Positions 15,458-23,542 of a stretch of DNA of 24,296 bases are shown here, one piece after another. The notes beneath the pieces are model-generated. The model saw nothing but the letters and a program-made list of their open reading frames with translations. It searched no databases and was not told where the DNA came from. The stretch spans positions 1 to 24,296 of the forward strand of contig CAMDGP010000008.1 of NCBI GenBank assembly GCA_945897765.1. The letters are read 5' to 3'. The stretch comes from Chitinophaga pinensis. GTDB lineage: Bacteria; Bacteroidota; Bacteroidia; Flavobacteriales_D; Crocinitomicaceae. Both the position numbers and the translations under genes were made by a program. Each line of letters begins with the position of its first letter. Within the stretch, counting starts at the first letter, position 1.

Positions 15458-18016
15458 ATGAAAAAGATTTACTTCGCAATTGCGGCATTGTGCTTGGGCA
15501 CATCCTTAAATGCACAAGATGCATTTTGGACACCAACAAATTATAAAGGTGCGTTTCCTGTTACAGACGCAACAGCTGCAACAGATTGGACATCAGGATG
15601 GTCAAACTTTGACCCTGAAAACACGGATTACTCAACAGCTTACACAGCTACTGTTTCAGCAAATATTACAACAAACACAACTTGGAGTGGGGTTGTTTTA
15701 TTAGAAAATAAAGTATATGTTAGAAACAATGCAACCCTAACAATTGCACCTGGAACAATTATCCGTTGTGATAAAGCTACACAAGCAACTTTAATTATTA
15801 CAAGAGGAGCTAAAATTAATGCAGCTGGTACAGCTTCAAATCCTATCGTATTTACATCTAACCAATCAGTGGGAAATAGAGCAGAAGGAGATTGGGGTGG
15901 TTTAGTAATCTTGGGTTTGGCAAGAAATAACCAACCTGGCGGAGTTGCAAGTATTGAAGGTTTAGTTGCTTCAACAGACACTCAATTTGGTGGGGCATTT
16001 GATAACGACAATTCTGGTGTTTTACAATACGTTAGGGTTGAATTCCCGGGTATTCCTTTAGAGGTAAATAAAGAGCTGAACGGAATCACTTTTGGTTCAG
16101 TTGGATCTGGAACAACAGTTGATCACCTTCAAGTTTCTTTTTCAGGAGACGATTCTTATGAATGGTTTGGAGGAACAGTTAATTGTAAAAACCTTATTGT
16201 TTATAGAGGTTTAGATGATGATTTTGATACAGATTACGGTTACAGAGGTAAAATCCAGTTTGGTTTAGCGATTCGCGATAAAGATCTATCTGACGCAGCT
16301 GGGGATTCTAACAGTTTTGAGTCAGACAATGATGGTACAGGTACAACTGCTCAACCTAAAACTGCTCCAATTTTTTCTAATATTACAATCGTTGGTCCAA
16401 AAGGTGATGGTACAACTGTTTTACCTTCAGGTGAGAAATTCGAGAAAGCATTTCGTTTAAGAAGAAATACAGCAACATCTTGTTTTAACTCATTGGTAAC
16501 AGGTTGGGAAAAAGGACTTTCAATTGAAGGAACAGCAGTTGTAAACAATGTAAATGGTGATACTCTTGTATTCGCAAATAATACATTGACAAATTTTTCT
16601 AATGGAACAAATACAATAAACAACGCTGGAACAAGTGGAGGCGCTCCTTCAAATGGTGCTTTTTACGCTACATTTTGGTCACCAAATGGAAACGATTCTA
16701 CTGCAACTTTAGCTCAAGTAAACTGGGTAAATTTATTTCCAGCTTTAGGAACTACGCCTGATGCTCGTTTGAATTCAGGTTCAGTTGCTGCATCTAACGC
16801 GTCTTTTATGGATGATAAATTTTATTCTGTTGTTAGACCAACTGTTGCATCAACTTCTTATACTTATTGTCAAGGTCAATTAGATATTTCAGCTTTAACG
16901 GCAACAGCTTTATCTGGTAACTCTTTACGTTGGTATAACCAAGTAACAGGAGGAACATTTACAACGACTGCTCCAACACCAAGTACGACTTCTGCTGGAA
17001 ACTTTACATATTATGTAAGCCAAGTTAATGCTAATGGAGACGAAAGTAAAAGAGTTGCAATTGATGTTACTGTGAATGCTTTACCTTCAATTCCTACAAT
17101 TTCCGCAAGTGGAAACACATCTTTCTGTACAGGTGGTTCAGTTGTTTTAACTTCATCTGCAACCTCAGGAAACGTTTGGTCAACTGCTACAACAACGGAA
17201 TCTATTACAGTTACAACTTCAGGTTCGTACACGGTTACAGTTACTGATGCTAACCAATGTTCAGCTACTTCTACAGCTACAACTGTAAACGTAAGTGCTT
17301 CACCAGCGCCAACAGTAAATGCTTCTGCAACTGTAGCTTGTTCTGGTGATACAATAACTTTAACTGCTTCAACTGGTGATACATATTTATGGTCAAACAA
17401 TGCAACTACACAAGCAATCCAAGTAACTGCAACTGGTAACTTTACAGTTACTACAACTAATAGTGATGCTTGTGACGGTGTAGGTGCTTCTGCTCCAACA
17501 ACAGTAACTTTCACTGCAACGCCAACTGCCGCAGGTACATTTACTGTAAACGGTAATGTTGTAACATTCTCAAACAGTTCAACTGGCGCAACATCTTATT
17601 CTTGGGATTTCGGTGATTTCACTAACTCTTCAGCAAGTGCTCCAGTTCATGCTTTTGCAGCTAACGGTTCTTATACAGTTGTATTAACAGCAATCAATGG
17701 AAACTGTACTGATACACAATCATTCACAGTTGCAATTACTGTTTCATTGGAAGAATTAGCAGGAGTTGAAAACATCACTATTTATCCAAATCCAGCAACT
17801 GAAAGTTTTGTTGTAGTATTTGACAACCAAAACAACCAAGCGGTTACAATCGAAATGATTGACCAAATGGGTAGAACTATCCAATCAAATACAATTGAGC
17901 AATCAGGAGTTCAAGTTTCTGAATTCAACACAATGAATGTTTCAAATGGTATGTATTCAATCAGAATTTCTAGCAATGGTAATGCATTGACAAAAAGAAT
18001 GGTTGTAAACAAGTAA
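15458..18016 (+). CDS. T9SS-exported multidomain protein (beta-helix, Ig-like, PKD, type A sorting domain)
   Basis: The 852-residue protein starts with a signal peptide (MKKIYFAIAALCLGTSLNAQ). Residues about 66-455 form a right-handed beta-helix-like region typical of a Bacteroidota exoprotein family, with motifs GDWGGLVILG, GVLQYVRVEF, NGITFGSVGSGTTVDHLQVS and EWFGGTVNCKNL. Next come an Ig-like domain of the CHU_C-associated type (about 461-543), two Cys-containing Ig-like repeats (545-616 and 617-686), and a PKD domain with YSWDFGD (687-762). The C-terminal type A T9SS signal (764-852) has IYPNPA and ends in a KRMVVNK strand. It should be translocated by the T9SS and cell-attached or released. 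It has no obvious catalytic residues; adhesion or ligand binding is inferred. The PhoB/PhoR-like pair follows in the same direction past a strong terminator. Confidence 0.9.
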   Translation: MKKIYFAIAALCLGTSLNAQDAFWTPTNYKGAFPVTDATAATDWTSGWSNFDPENTDYSTAYTATVSANITTNTTWSGVVLLENKVYVRNNATLTIAPGTIIRCDKATQATLIITRGAKINAAGTASNPIVFTSNQSVGNRAEGDWGGLVILGLARNNQPGGVASIEGLVASTDTQFGGAFDNDNSGVLQYVRVEFPGIPLEVNKELNGITFGSVGSGTTVDHLQVSFSGDDSYEWFGGTVNCKNLIVYRGLDDDFDTDYGYRGKIQFGLAIRDKDLSDAAGDSNSFESDNDGTGTTAQPKTAPIFSNITIVGPKGDGTTVLPSGEKFEKAFRLRRNTATSCFNSLVTGWEKGLSIEGTAVVNNVNGDTLVFANNTLTNFSNGTNTINNAGTSGGAPSNGAFYATFWSPNGNDSTATLAQVNWVNLFPALGTTPDARLNSGSVAASNASFMDDKFYSVVRPTVASTSYTYCQGQLDISALTATALSGNSLRWYNQVTGGTFTTTAPTPSTTSAGNFTYYVSQVNANGDESKRVAIDVTVNALPSIPTISASGNTSFCTGGSVVLTSSATSGNVWSTATTTESITVTTSGSYTVTVTDANQCSATSTATTVNVSASPAPTVNASATVACSGDTITLTASTGDTYLWSNNATTQAIQVTATGNFTVTTTNSDACDGVGASAPTTVTFTATPTAAGTFTVNGNVVTFSNSSTGATSYSWDFGDFTNSSASAPVHAFAANGSYTVVLTAINGNCTDTQSFTVAITVSLEELAGVENITIYPNPATESFVVVFDNQNNQAVTIEMIDQMGRTIQSNTIEQSGVQVSEFNTMNVSNGMYSIRISSNGNALTKRMVVNK

Positions 18017-18030
18017 TTAAAATTTAAACC

Positions 18031-18064
18031 AAAAGGCTACTGATTAATTTTTCAGTAGCCTTTT
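18031..18064 (+). terminator. Rho-independent terminator after the T9SS protein gene
   Basis: This is a perfect 13-bp stem, AAAAGGCTACTGA / TCAGTAGCCTTTT, with an 8-nt loop and a run of seven Ts at its 3' side. It starts 14 nt after the stop. The response-regulator ATG at 18079 is only 14 nt past the stem, so the downstream pair must use read-through, an internal promoter, or a start with almost no leader. Confidence 0.9.
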
Positions 18065-18078
18065 TTTATACAATTATT

Positions 18079-18768
18079 ATGGAAAACTCAAAAGGACACA
18101 CAATTTTACTAGTTGATGATGAACCAGATATTTTAGAGTTTTTATCTTACAACATTCGTAAGGAAGGCTACAAAGTATTTACAGCAAACAATGGAGAAGA
18201 AGGGGTGAAATTAACACAACAACTGAGTCCTTCTTTGATTTTATTGGATGTGATGATGCCAAAAATGGATGGAATTGAAACCTGTCAAATCATCCGTAAA
18301 GACTTAAATATCACGCAACCTATTATTGCTTTTTTAACTTCTAGAGCTGAAGATTATGCTCAAATTGCAGGTTTTGAAGCTGGTGCTGATGATTACATTT
18401 CAAAACCAATTCGTCCAAGATTATTGCTTAGTAAAATCGAATCTTTGTTACGTCGATTAGACAAATCGCATGGGGTAGCCATAGAATCAGACATAAATTC
18501 GTTGAAAATAGACAGAGAGAAATTCTTAATAGAAATCAGAGGAAAACAAATAATTCTTCCAAAAAAAGAATTTGAACTACTTGAATTATTAGCAAGTAGA
18601 CCGGGAAAAGTATTCAATCGTGAACAAATTTTGTCAATTGTTTGGGGAAATGAAACAATTGTTGGAGAAAGAACTATTGATGTTCACATTAGAAAACTTA
18701 GAGAAAAGCTCGGAGATGAGTATATTCGCACTATAAAAGGTGTTGGATATACATTTAATGAGAAGTGA
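18079..18768 (+). CDS. OmpR/PhoB-family response regulator
   Basis: The 229-residue regulator has a receiver domain (about 7-120) with the acidic pair Asp13-Asp14, phosphoacceptor Asp57 in LLDVMMPKMDG, Thr87 and Lys109 in ISKP. The winged-helix DNA-binding domain (about 130-227) has KKEFELLELLASRPGKVF, the RTIDVHIRKLREKLG recognition helix and the terminal IRTIKGVGYTF hairpin. The layout matches PhoB-type transcription factors. It overlaps the following kinase gene by 4 bp, so the two are its cognate pair. Phosphate control is a guess from PhoB-like architecture only; no Pho-transport genes are in view. Its ATG is 14 nt beyond a strong terminator stem, with no good promoter visible between. 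Confidence 0.93.
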   Translation: MENSKGHTILLVDDEPDILEFLSYNIRKEGYKVFTANNGEEGVKLTQQLSPSLILLDVMMPKMDGIETCQIIRKDLNITQPIIAFLTSRAEDYAQIAGFEAGADDYISKPIRPRLLLSKIESLLRRLDKSHGVAIESDINSLKIDREKFLIEIRGKQIILPKKEFELLELLASRPGKVFNREQILSIVWGNETIVGERTIDVHIRKLREKLGDEYIRTIKGVGYTFNEK

Positions 18769-19835
18769 AAAACTATAGACCAAGTTTATTAATCTTAGTT
18801 GGGAGTGCTGCATTTACAATAATCAGTTTCTTAATTACACTTTTTGTCCATTTTTTTCTCGTTGAATTACATCTTTATTTAATTGCTGTTATCCCTATAA
18901 TTTCAGGTGCATTAGCTTACTTCATATTTTACTTTTTACTTAAAAACTTTATTCTCAATCGCTTATTTCTAATCTACAAATCCATACAAATCAATCAAAA
19001 AACCTACTTACCTTCAAATGAAAACATAGATTCTATGATTCTTAGTGCTGAGCAGGAAGTAAAAAATTGGAAAGACGTGAAGAACACTGAAATTACAAGA
19101 CTTAAGGATCAAGAGGTTTTTCGTAGAGAATTCTTAGGGAATCTTGCTCACGAATTAAAGACTCCCATTTTTTCTATTCAAGGTTATATTTTAACACTAC
19201 TCGATGGAGGTTTAGATGATCCAAATGTGAATAGAAATTTTTTGGAACGTGCCGCCAAAGCTACTGATCGAATGGCTAGTATTTTAGAGGATTTAGATCA
19301 AATAACTAAATTGGAAGTTGATGAGTTGAAAATGGAAAAGCGTTCATTTGACCTTGTTGATTTGATTTCAGAAACGTTTGATTCATTGGAATTAAAAGCA
19401 AAGGAGAAGAAAATAAAACTCAAATTTGATAAGTTTTACACCCCAATTTATGTTACTGCCGACCGAGTAAAAATCGGGCAAGTTTTTACCAATCTAATTG
19501 GTAATTCAATTGCTTATGGTAATGAAAGTGGTGAAACAAAGATTAATTTGTTGGTTTTTGAAAGCCTTGTTACTATTGAAGTAATAGACAATGGTCCAGG
19601 AATCGACAGTAAAGAAATCCCTCGTTTATTCGAACGTTTTTATCGCATAGAAAAAAGTAGAAACAGAAATGATGGTGGATCGGGTCTTGGATTAGCAATC
19701 GTAAAACACATTCTCGAATCGCATGGTCAAAATATCCAAGTGCGAAGTGAGGTTGGAAAAGGAAGTACCTTTTCTTTTAGCCTAGATAAAAGTGAAATCT
19801 CAGGCCCTGTAAGTTCTCGCGGAATACCTCTTTAA
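18765..19835 (+). CDS. PhoR-like sensor histidine kinase
   Basis: The 356-residue membrane kinase is paired with the regulator upstream. Two TM segments (about 8-32 and 37-62) with hardly any periplasmic loop are followed by a linker of about 60 residues. HisKA has His129 in the H-box AHELKTP. HATPase_c has Asn247 (NLIGNSIAYGN), DNGPGID at 275-281 and GGSGLGLAIV at 304-313. The minimal sensor region resembles PhoR-type kinases that listen to a membrane partner, but no PAS domain is evident. The start is a GTG at 18765 that overlaps the regulator's TGA (GTGA), a sign of translational coupling. The nearby convergent gene is rnr, with 106 bp between and no clear terminator. Confidence 0.93.
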   Translation: MKNYRPSLLILVGSAAFTIISFLITLFVHFFLVELHLYLIAVIPIISGALAYFIFYFLLKNFILNRLFLIYKSIQINQKTYLPSNENIDSMILSAEQEVKNWKDVKNTEITRLKDQEVFRREFLGNLAHELKTPIFSIQGYILTLLDGGLDDPNVNRNFLERAAKATDRMASILEDLDQITKLEVDELKMEKRSFDLVDLISETFDSLELKAKEKKIKLKFDKFYTPIYVTADRVKIGQVFTNLIGNSIAYGNESGETKINLLVFESLVTIEVIDNGPGIDSKEIPRLFERFYRIEKSRNRNDGGSGLGLAIVKHILESHGQNIQVRSEVGKGSTFSFSLDKSEISGPVSSRGIPL

Positions 19836-19941
19836 TTTTACAATTAATTTCAGAACATTACAGCTATAAATAAAAGAATTGACCGTTAAATGTGGCGAGT
19901 TTAAAATTTTCAAGCACCAATAGCTTAACAATAAATTATTA

Positions 19942-22083
19942 TCAAACCACCAATTCCAAATCTATTTGGCGTTTTTTCGGATTCACTTGTTTTATAGATA
20001 CGCGTACTTTATCTCCAAAATTATATTGTTTATGAGTTCTTGCACCAATAATTCTGAATTTATCTTGGTCAAAATAAAAGCGATCACCAGGAATATCCAT
20101 CATTGGGACCATTCCCTCACAGTGATTTTCATCCATTCTTACAAAGAGTCCATGATCTGCGATTCCAGAAATTGTACCTTCAAACGTCTCACCAACGTGA
20201 TCAGAAACAAAAAGTGTTTGGAAATACTTTGTTGACTCACGTTCTGCTTCGGAGGCTTTACGTTCATTCTTCGAAATGTGCTTACAAATATCGTTTAATT
20301 GAGAGCCATAGCGGTGCTGTTTAGAAGTAAGCTCTTCTTGTAAAATCCGGTGTACCACTAAATCAGCATAACGGCGGATGGGTGAAGTAAAATGTGAATA
20401 GTAGTCAAAAGCCAAACCATAGTGTCCAATATTTTCAGTTTCATATGAAGCTTTTGCCATTGAACGAATGGCCATTGATTGAATCAAAGAAAATTCATTT
20501 TCACCTCTAATTTCATCAAATAGAGTGTTGAGTTTTTTGGCAATTTGTGAAGGATCCTGTAAATTAATTTTGTGACCAAATTTTTCAATGAACACGGCGA
20601 AAAGTCCCATTTTTTCAATGGATGGCTTGTCGTGAACGCGGTAAATCATTGGGAAAGGATCGCGGCCTTTTTCAGGTTTTGATAAAAATGTAGCAACGTG
20701 CTTGTTAGCAAGTAACATAAATTCTTCAATCAACTTGTGTGCATCTTTTGAAGTTTTTATAATTACTTCAGCAGGATTTCCTTTTTCGTTAAGTTTGAAA
20801 CGCATTTCTTCGGATTCAATACTTAATGCGCCGTTTTTTAAACGTTTATTGCGTAAGATTTTTGCAATCTTATCAATTATCAGTATTTCTTTGCGGTAAT
20901 CTCCTTCTTTTCCTTCGATGATTTCTTGCGCTTCTTCGTAGCTAAATCTTCTGTTAGAGTGAATAGCTGTTTTACCGAACCATTGTTTGTAAACTTTTCC
21001 ATTTTCGTCCATTTCAAAAACGGCAGAAAAACTATATTTATCTTCATTCGGACGAAGCGAACAAGCAATATTAGAAAGCTGTTCGGGTAACATCGGAATC
21101 ACACGATCCACTAAATAAACCGAATTGGAACGTTTCAAAGCTTCTGCATCCATCGCCATTCCCGGTCGAACATAGTGACTTACATCTGCAATATGAACAC
21201 CGATTTCCAAGTGACCATTTACTAAACGTTCGAAAGAAATGGCATCGTCAAAATCACGGGCATCAACTGGGTCAATTGTGAAAGTTAATACATCTCTAAA
21301 GTCGCGTCTTTTGGCAATTTCTTTAGGGTCTAATTCTATGGGAATAAATTCTGCTTCATCTAGTACTTGTGGAGGAAAAACGGGGTCGATGCCTTGATTA
21401 TAAAGAATAGAAAGCATTTCAGTATCGTTAGATCCAGGCATTCCTAAAACAGCGATGATTTCACCATAGGGTGTTGAAGATGATTTTGGCCAAGCTATAA
21501 TTTTTGCAAGCACTTTTTCACCTTCTTTTGCGCCATTTAGATTTTCTTTCGCAATAATGATTTCAACACCACTTTTGCTACTGTCTGGAACCAATAGAAT
21601 ATTCCGCTCTCTAAAATTTAGCGTTCCTACGAATTGCACTCGTTCACGTTCTTTTACTTCTACGATAGCACCTTCATCGCGTTTTGGACCTTGTTTAAAC
21701 ACACGAACTTTGACAATGTCTCCATTCATGGCTTGACCAATATTTTGAGGTGCAATAAAGATGTCTTTTTCTCTACCTTGACAAACAACAAATCCAGATC
21801 CACGTTGTGTTATTTGAATTGAACCTTCAAAATAATTGGAAGAATTGATAGCTAATTGGAAGGTGAAATGATTTATTCTCTTCAGTGTGTTTTGTTCAGC
21901 TAAGAGGTTCAATGTATCAAACACAAGTTGTCGTGCTGCTGGATCTCTAGCGTCCACGAGAGTAGAAACTTCTTTGTTTGTGAGTTCTTGCTCTGGGTTG
22001 CGTTCAAATACTTTAATTATAATGGAGGTAATTGCACTTCTTTTTTTTCCTGACCCACGGTCATTTTTCTTTTTTTTAAACAT
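19942..22083 (-). CDS. rnr: Ribonuclease R
   Basis: RNase R is a processive 3'-5' exoribonuclease that degrades structured RNA and takes part in mRNA and rRNA turnover. The 713 residues show a basic N-terminus with a helix-turn-helix-like region (about 15-75), cold-shock/OB domains (about 85-240), and the RNB catalytic domain. The metal-binding motif is DPVDARDFDDA, with Asp271, Asp277, Asp279 and Asp280. HFTSPIRRYADLVVHR follows in the second half, and a C-terminal S1 domain spans about 625-712 (GETFEGTISGIADHGLFVRM). It lacks the long Lys-rich C-terminal tail of E. coli RNase R, which makes it shorter than the 813-residue enzyme but normal for Bacteroidota. It lies 62 bp after the small T9SS cargo gene in the same direction, so read-through is possible. 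Confidence 0.96.
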   Translation of the reverse strand: MFKKKKNDRGSGKKRSAITSIIIKVFERNPEQELTNKEVSTLVDARDPAARQLVFDTLNLLAEQNTLKRINHFTFQLAINSSNYFEGSIQITQRGSGFVVCQGREKDIFIAPQNIGQAMNGDIVKVRVFKQGPKRDEGAIVEVKERERVQFVGTLNFRERNILLVPDSSKSGVEIIIAKENLNGAKEGEKVLAKIIAWPKSSSTPYGEIIAVLGMPGSNDTEMLSILYNQGIDPVFPPQVLDEAEFIPIELDPKEIAKRRDFRDVLTFTIDPVDARDFDDAISFERLVNGHLEIGVHIADVSHYVRPGMAMDAEALKRSNSVYLVDRVIPMLPEQLSNIACSLRPNEDKYSFSAVFEMDENGKVYKQWFGKTAIHSNRRFSYEEAQEIIEGKEGDYRKEILIIDKIAKILRNKRLKNGALSIESEEMRFKLNEKGNPAEVIIKTSKDAHKLIEEFMLLANKHVATFLSKPEKGRDPFPMIYRVHDKPSIEKMGLFAVFIEKFGHKINLQDPSQIAKKLNTLFDEIRGENEFSLIQSMAIRSMAKASYETENIGHYGLAFDYYSHFTSPIRRYADLVVHRILQEELTSKQHRYGSQLNDICKHISKNERKASEAERESTKYFQTLFVSDHVGETFEGTISGIADHGLFVRMDENHCEGMVPMMDIPGDRFYFDQDKFRIIGARTHKQYNFGDKVRVSIKQVNPKKRQIDLELVV

Positions 22084-22145
22084 AATACGAATTTAGGCAA
22101 AGAATATTCTGCCTATAAAAATCAATAATAAATGGTAACGAAAAA

Positions 22146-22883
22146 TTAATGTTTGATAATCACTTTTCGTGTGATAGGCTTTTGGCCTGGGATATCAAAT
22201 ACGATAAAATACAAACCACTTTTGAAGTCAGAAGTGTTGATTTTCTTATTTGAGTTAATTGTTTCTTTAATCATAGTTGAGCCAAGAGCATCAACCATTT
22301 TAAAAGAAGCATTGTCAACGCCATTCATAGAGATTTGAATGTAGTCTGCAGCAGGGTTTGGCACAATTGAAACCGAAATTGGTTCTTTTTGTGCTACATT
22401 AGCGGTAAATTGAATTACTAAATCAACAGAATCAATTTTTGAGTTTCCTTCAACAATGTAATATCTGTAATGAGCGGTTCCACTAGTCCAATCATCTGGA
22501 TCAATAGTTGCTTTCAATTTTGCAAATTCTCCATCGTTTACATCAAACTGTAAAGATTGGGAAGCAGAAGAAGTCCAAGGATTAGTATTCATTTGAGCGG
22601 AAGAAAAACAAGTTCCTCCAAAAGCATCTGTTCCATGTCCCCAACATAGAAAGTCTGACCATCCTGTTGGAACGTTTAGTTGATAACGTGTAACTCTCCA
22701 TTGTTTTGTTAATCCCGTTTCATTATTAATATGAAAAGGAACGTCAAAAGCTTGGTAATTTGGAGCAACCATTGTGTAAGTTTGACCGGATAAATCGTCT
22801 GTTTGGTTATCGTAATTAATAGTAACTTGAGCGTATGAAGAAACTAGAAATAGCGTGAAAAGTAGTGTATATATTTTTTTCAT
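22146..22883 (-). CDS. Small T9SS cargo protein with type A sorting domain
   Basis: The 245-residue secreted protein has a signal peptide MKKIYTLLFTLFLVSSYAQ. A beta-sandwich-like domain (20-165) contains one Cys pair, Cys80 and Cys92 (DFLCWGHGTD, GGTCF), that can form a disulfide. The C-terminal T9SS type A domain (about 170-245) has SIVPNPAADYIQI at the front and ends in TRKVIIKH. Function is unknown. I chose the ATG at 22883 rather than 22940 because it begins the signal peptide and lies 17 nt after an exact -7 element, whereas the longer form would start upstream of that promoter. rnr follows after 62 bp. Confidence 0.88.
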   Translation of the reverse strand: MKKIYTLLFTLFLVSSYAQVTINYDNQTDDLSGQTYTMVAPNYQAFDVPFHINNETGLTKQWRVTRYQLNVPTGWSDFLCWGHGTDAFGGTCFSSAQMNTNPWTSSASQSLQFDVNDGEFAKLKATIDPDDWTSGTAHYRYYIVEGNSKIDSVDLVIQFTANVAQKEPISVSIVPNPAADYIQISMNGVDNASFKMVDALGSTMIKETINSNKKINTSDFKSGLYFIVFDIPGQKPITRKVIIKH

Positions 22884-22900
22884 TTTCTTTATATTGTTAA

Positions 22901-22931
22901 CAAATATAAAATAATAAAAACAATAATCAAA
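22901..22931 (-). promoter_or_regulatory. Consensus Bacteroidota promoter for the small T9SS cargo gene
   Basis: On the minus strand a -33 TTTG (22931-22928) is separated by exactly 19 bp from a -7 TATATTTG (22908-22901). Both match the known primary-sigma consensus TTTG-N19-TAnnTTTG. The ATG follows 17 nt later. It is the clearest promoter in the window. Confidence 0.75.
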
Positions 22932-22943
22932 ATTTAACAAAGA

Positions 22944-22974
22944 TTTACAGATGTATCAATTTTTTCTAACTTTG
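22944..22974 (+). promoter_or_regulatory. Probable promoter for the TlpA-like/DUF6029 genes
   Basis: A -7 TAACTTTG (22967-22974) matches TAnnTTTG exactly. A TTTA (22944-22947, one base off TTTG) sits exactly 19 bp upstream. The ATG at 23020 is 45 nt downstream. It is back to back with the minus-strand promoter at 22901-22931, the two -33 elements being 12 bp apart. Confidence 0.65.
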
Positions 22975-23019
22975 ATTTCGGCAAGGTTTTTGAAATTCAG
23001 CCAGTCAAAAAAATAAAAC

Positions 23020-23532
23020 ATGAAAAAAGTAAGTTTAGTTATCGCTTTTGGTCTTTTAATTTTCTCGAGTTTTTCTCAAATAGCAGAAGATCATTCGCCA
23101 ACAGTTAAAAAAGTTCCTTCTGTAAAATTGAAGGATATGAATGGCAAGTCTGTAAACACTGCCGATTTATTTGATGGTCCAGTTGTTTTTAGTTTTTGGG
23201 CAACTTGGTGTTCTCCGTGTAAAAAAGAACTAAACACCATTCATGAGCTTTATGATGATTGGAAAGAAGAAACAGGTGTTACTTTAGTTGCAGTGTCAAT
23301 TGATGATGAAAAAACGAAAAGTGCCGTTTCGGTTTATGTAAATGGAAAATCGTGGGATTTTGAAGTATGGATGGATACAAACGGAGATTTCAAAAGAGCG
23401 ATGGGTGTTAATAATGTTCCGCATACTTTTCTAGTTGACAAGGAAGGAAATATTGTTTATTCACACAATAATTATGCCCCTGGTGACGAAGAAAAATTAT
23501 TACAAGAAATAAAAAAATTGACTGGAAAATAA
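23020..23532 (+). CDS. TlpA-like exported thioredoxin-fold protein
   Basis: The 170-residue protein has a signal peptide (MKKVSLVIAFGLLIFSSFSQ), so it acts outside the cytoplasm. The AhpC/TSA-TlpA domain runs from about residue 33 to 168. The redox motif is WCSPC with Cys64 and Cys67 (FWATWCSPCKKEL). The cis-proline is Pro134 in NNVPHTFLVD, followed by GNIVYSH. Such proteins usually reduce disulfides in cytochrome or envelope protein maturation. No cytochrome biogenesis genes are near. The next gene, a DUF6029-type outer-membrane protein, begins 10 bp downstream, which suggests that this thioredoxin serves or is expressed with it. A promoter at 22944-22974 precedes it. Confidence 0.92.
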   Translation: MKKVSLVIAFGLLIFSSFSQIAEDHSPTVKKVPSVKLKDMNGKSVNTADLFDGPVVFSFWATWCSPCKKELNTIHELYDDWKEETGVTLVAVSIDDEKTKSAVSVYVNGKSWDFEVWMDTNGDFKRAMGVNNVPHTFLVDKEGNIVYSHNNYAPGDEEKLLQEIKKLTGK

Positions 23533-23542
23533 AAAATCGTTG

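Noticed and set aside
15640..17514. Antisense ORFs of up to 167 codons opposite the T9SS protein gene
   Set aside because: They arise from the Thr/Ala/Ser-rich codons of the repeat domains read backwards. The real gene has a signal peptide, recognisable domains and a terminator.
22884..22940. Longer start for the small T9SS protein
   Set aside because: The extension lies across a consensus promoter and precedes a complete signal peptide.
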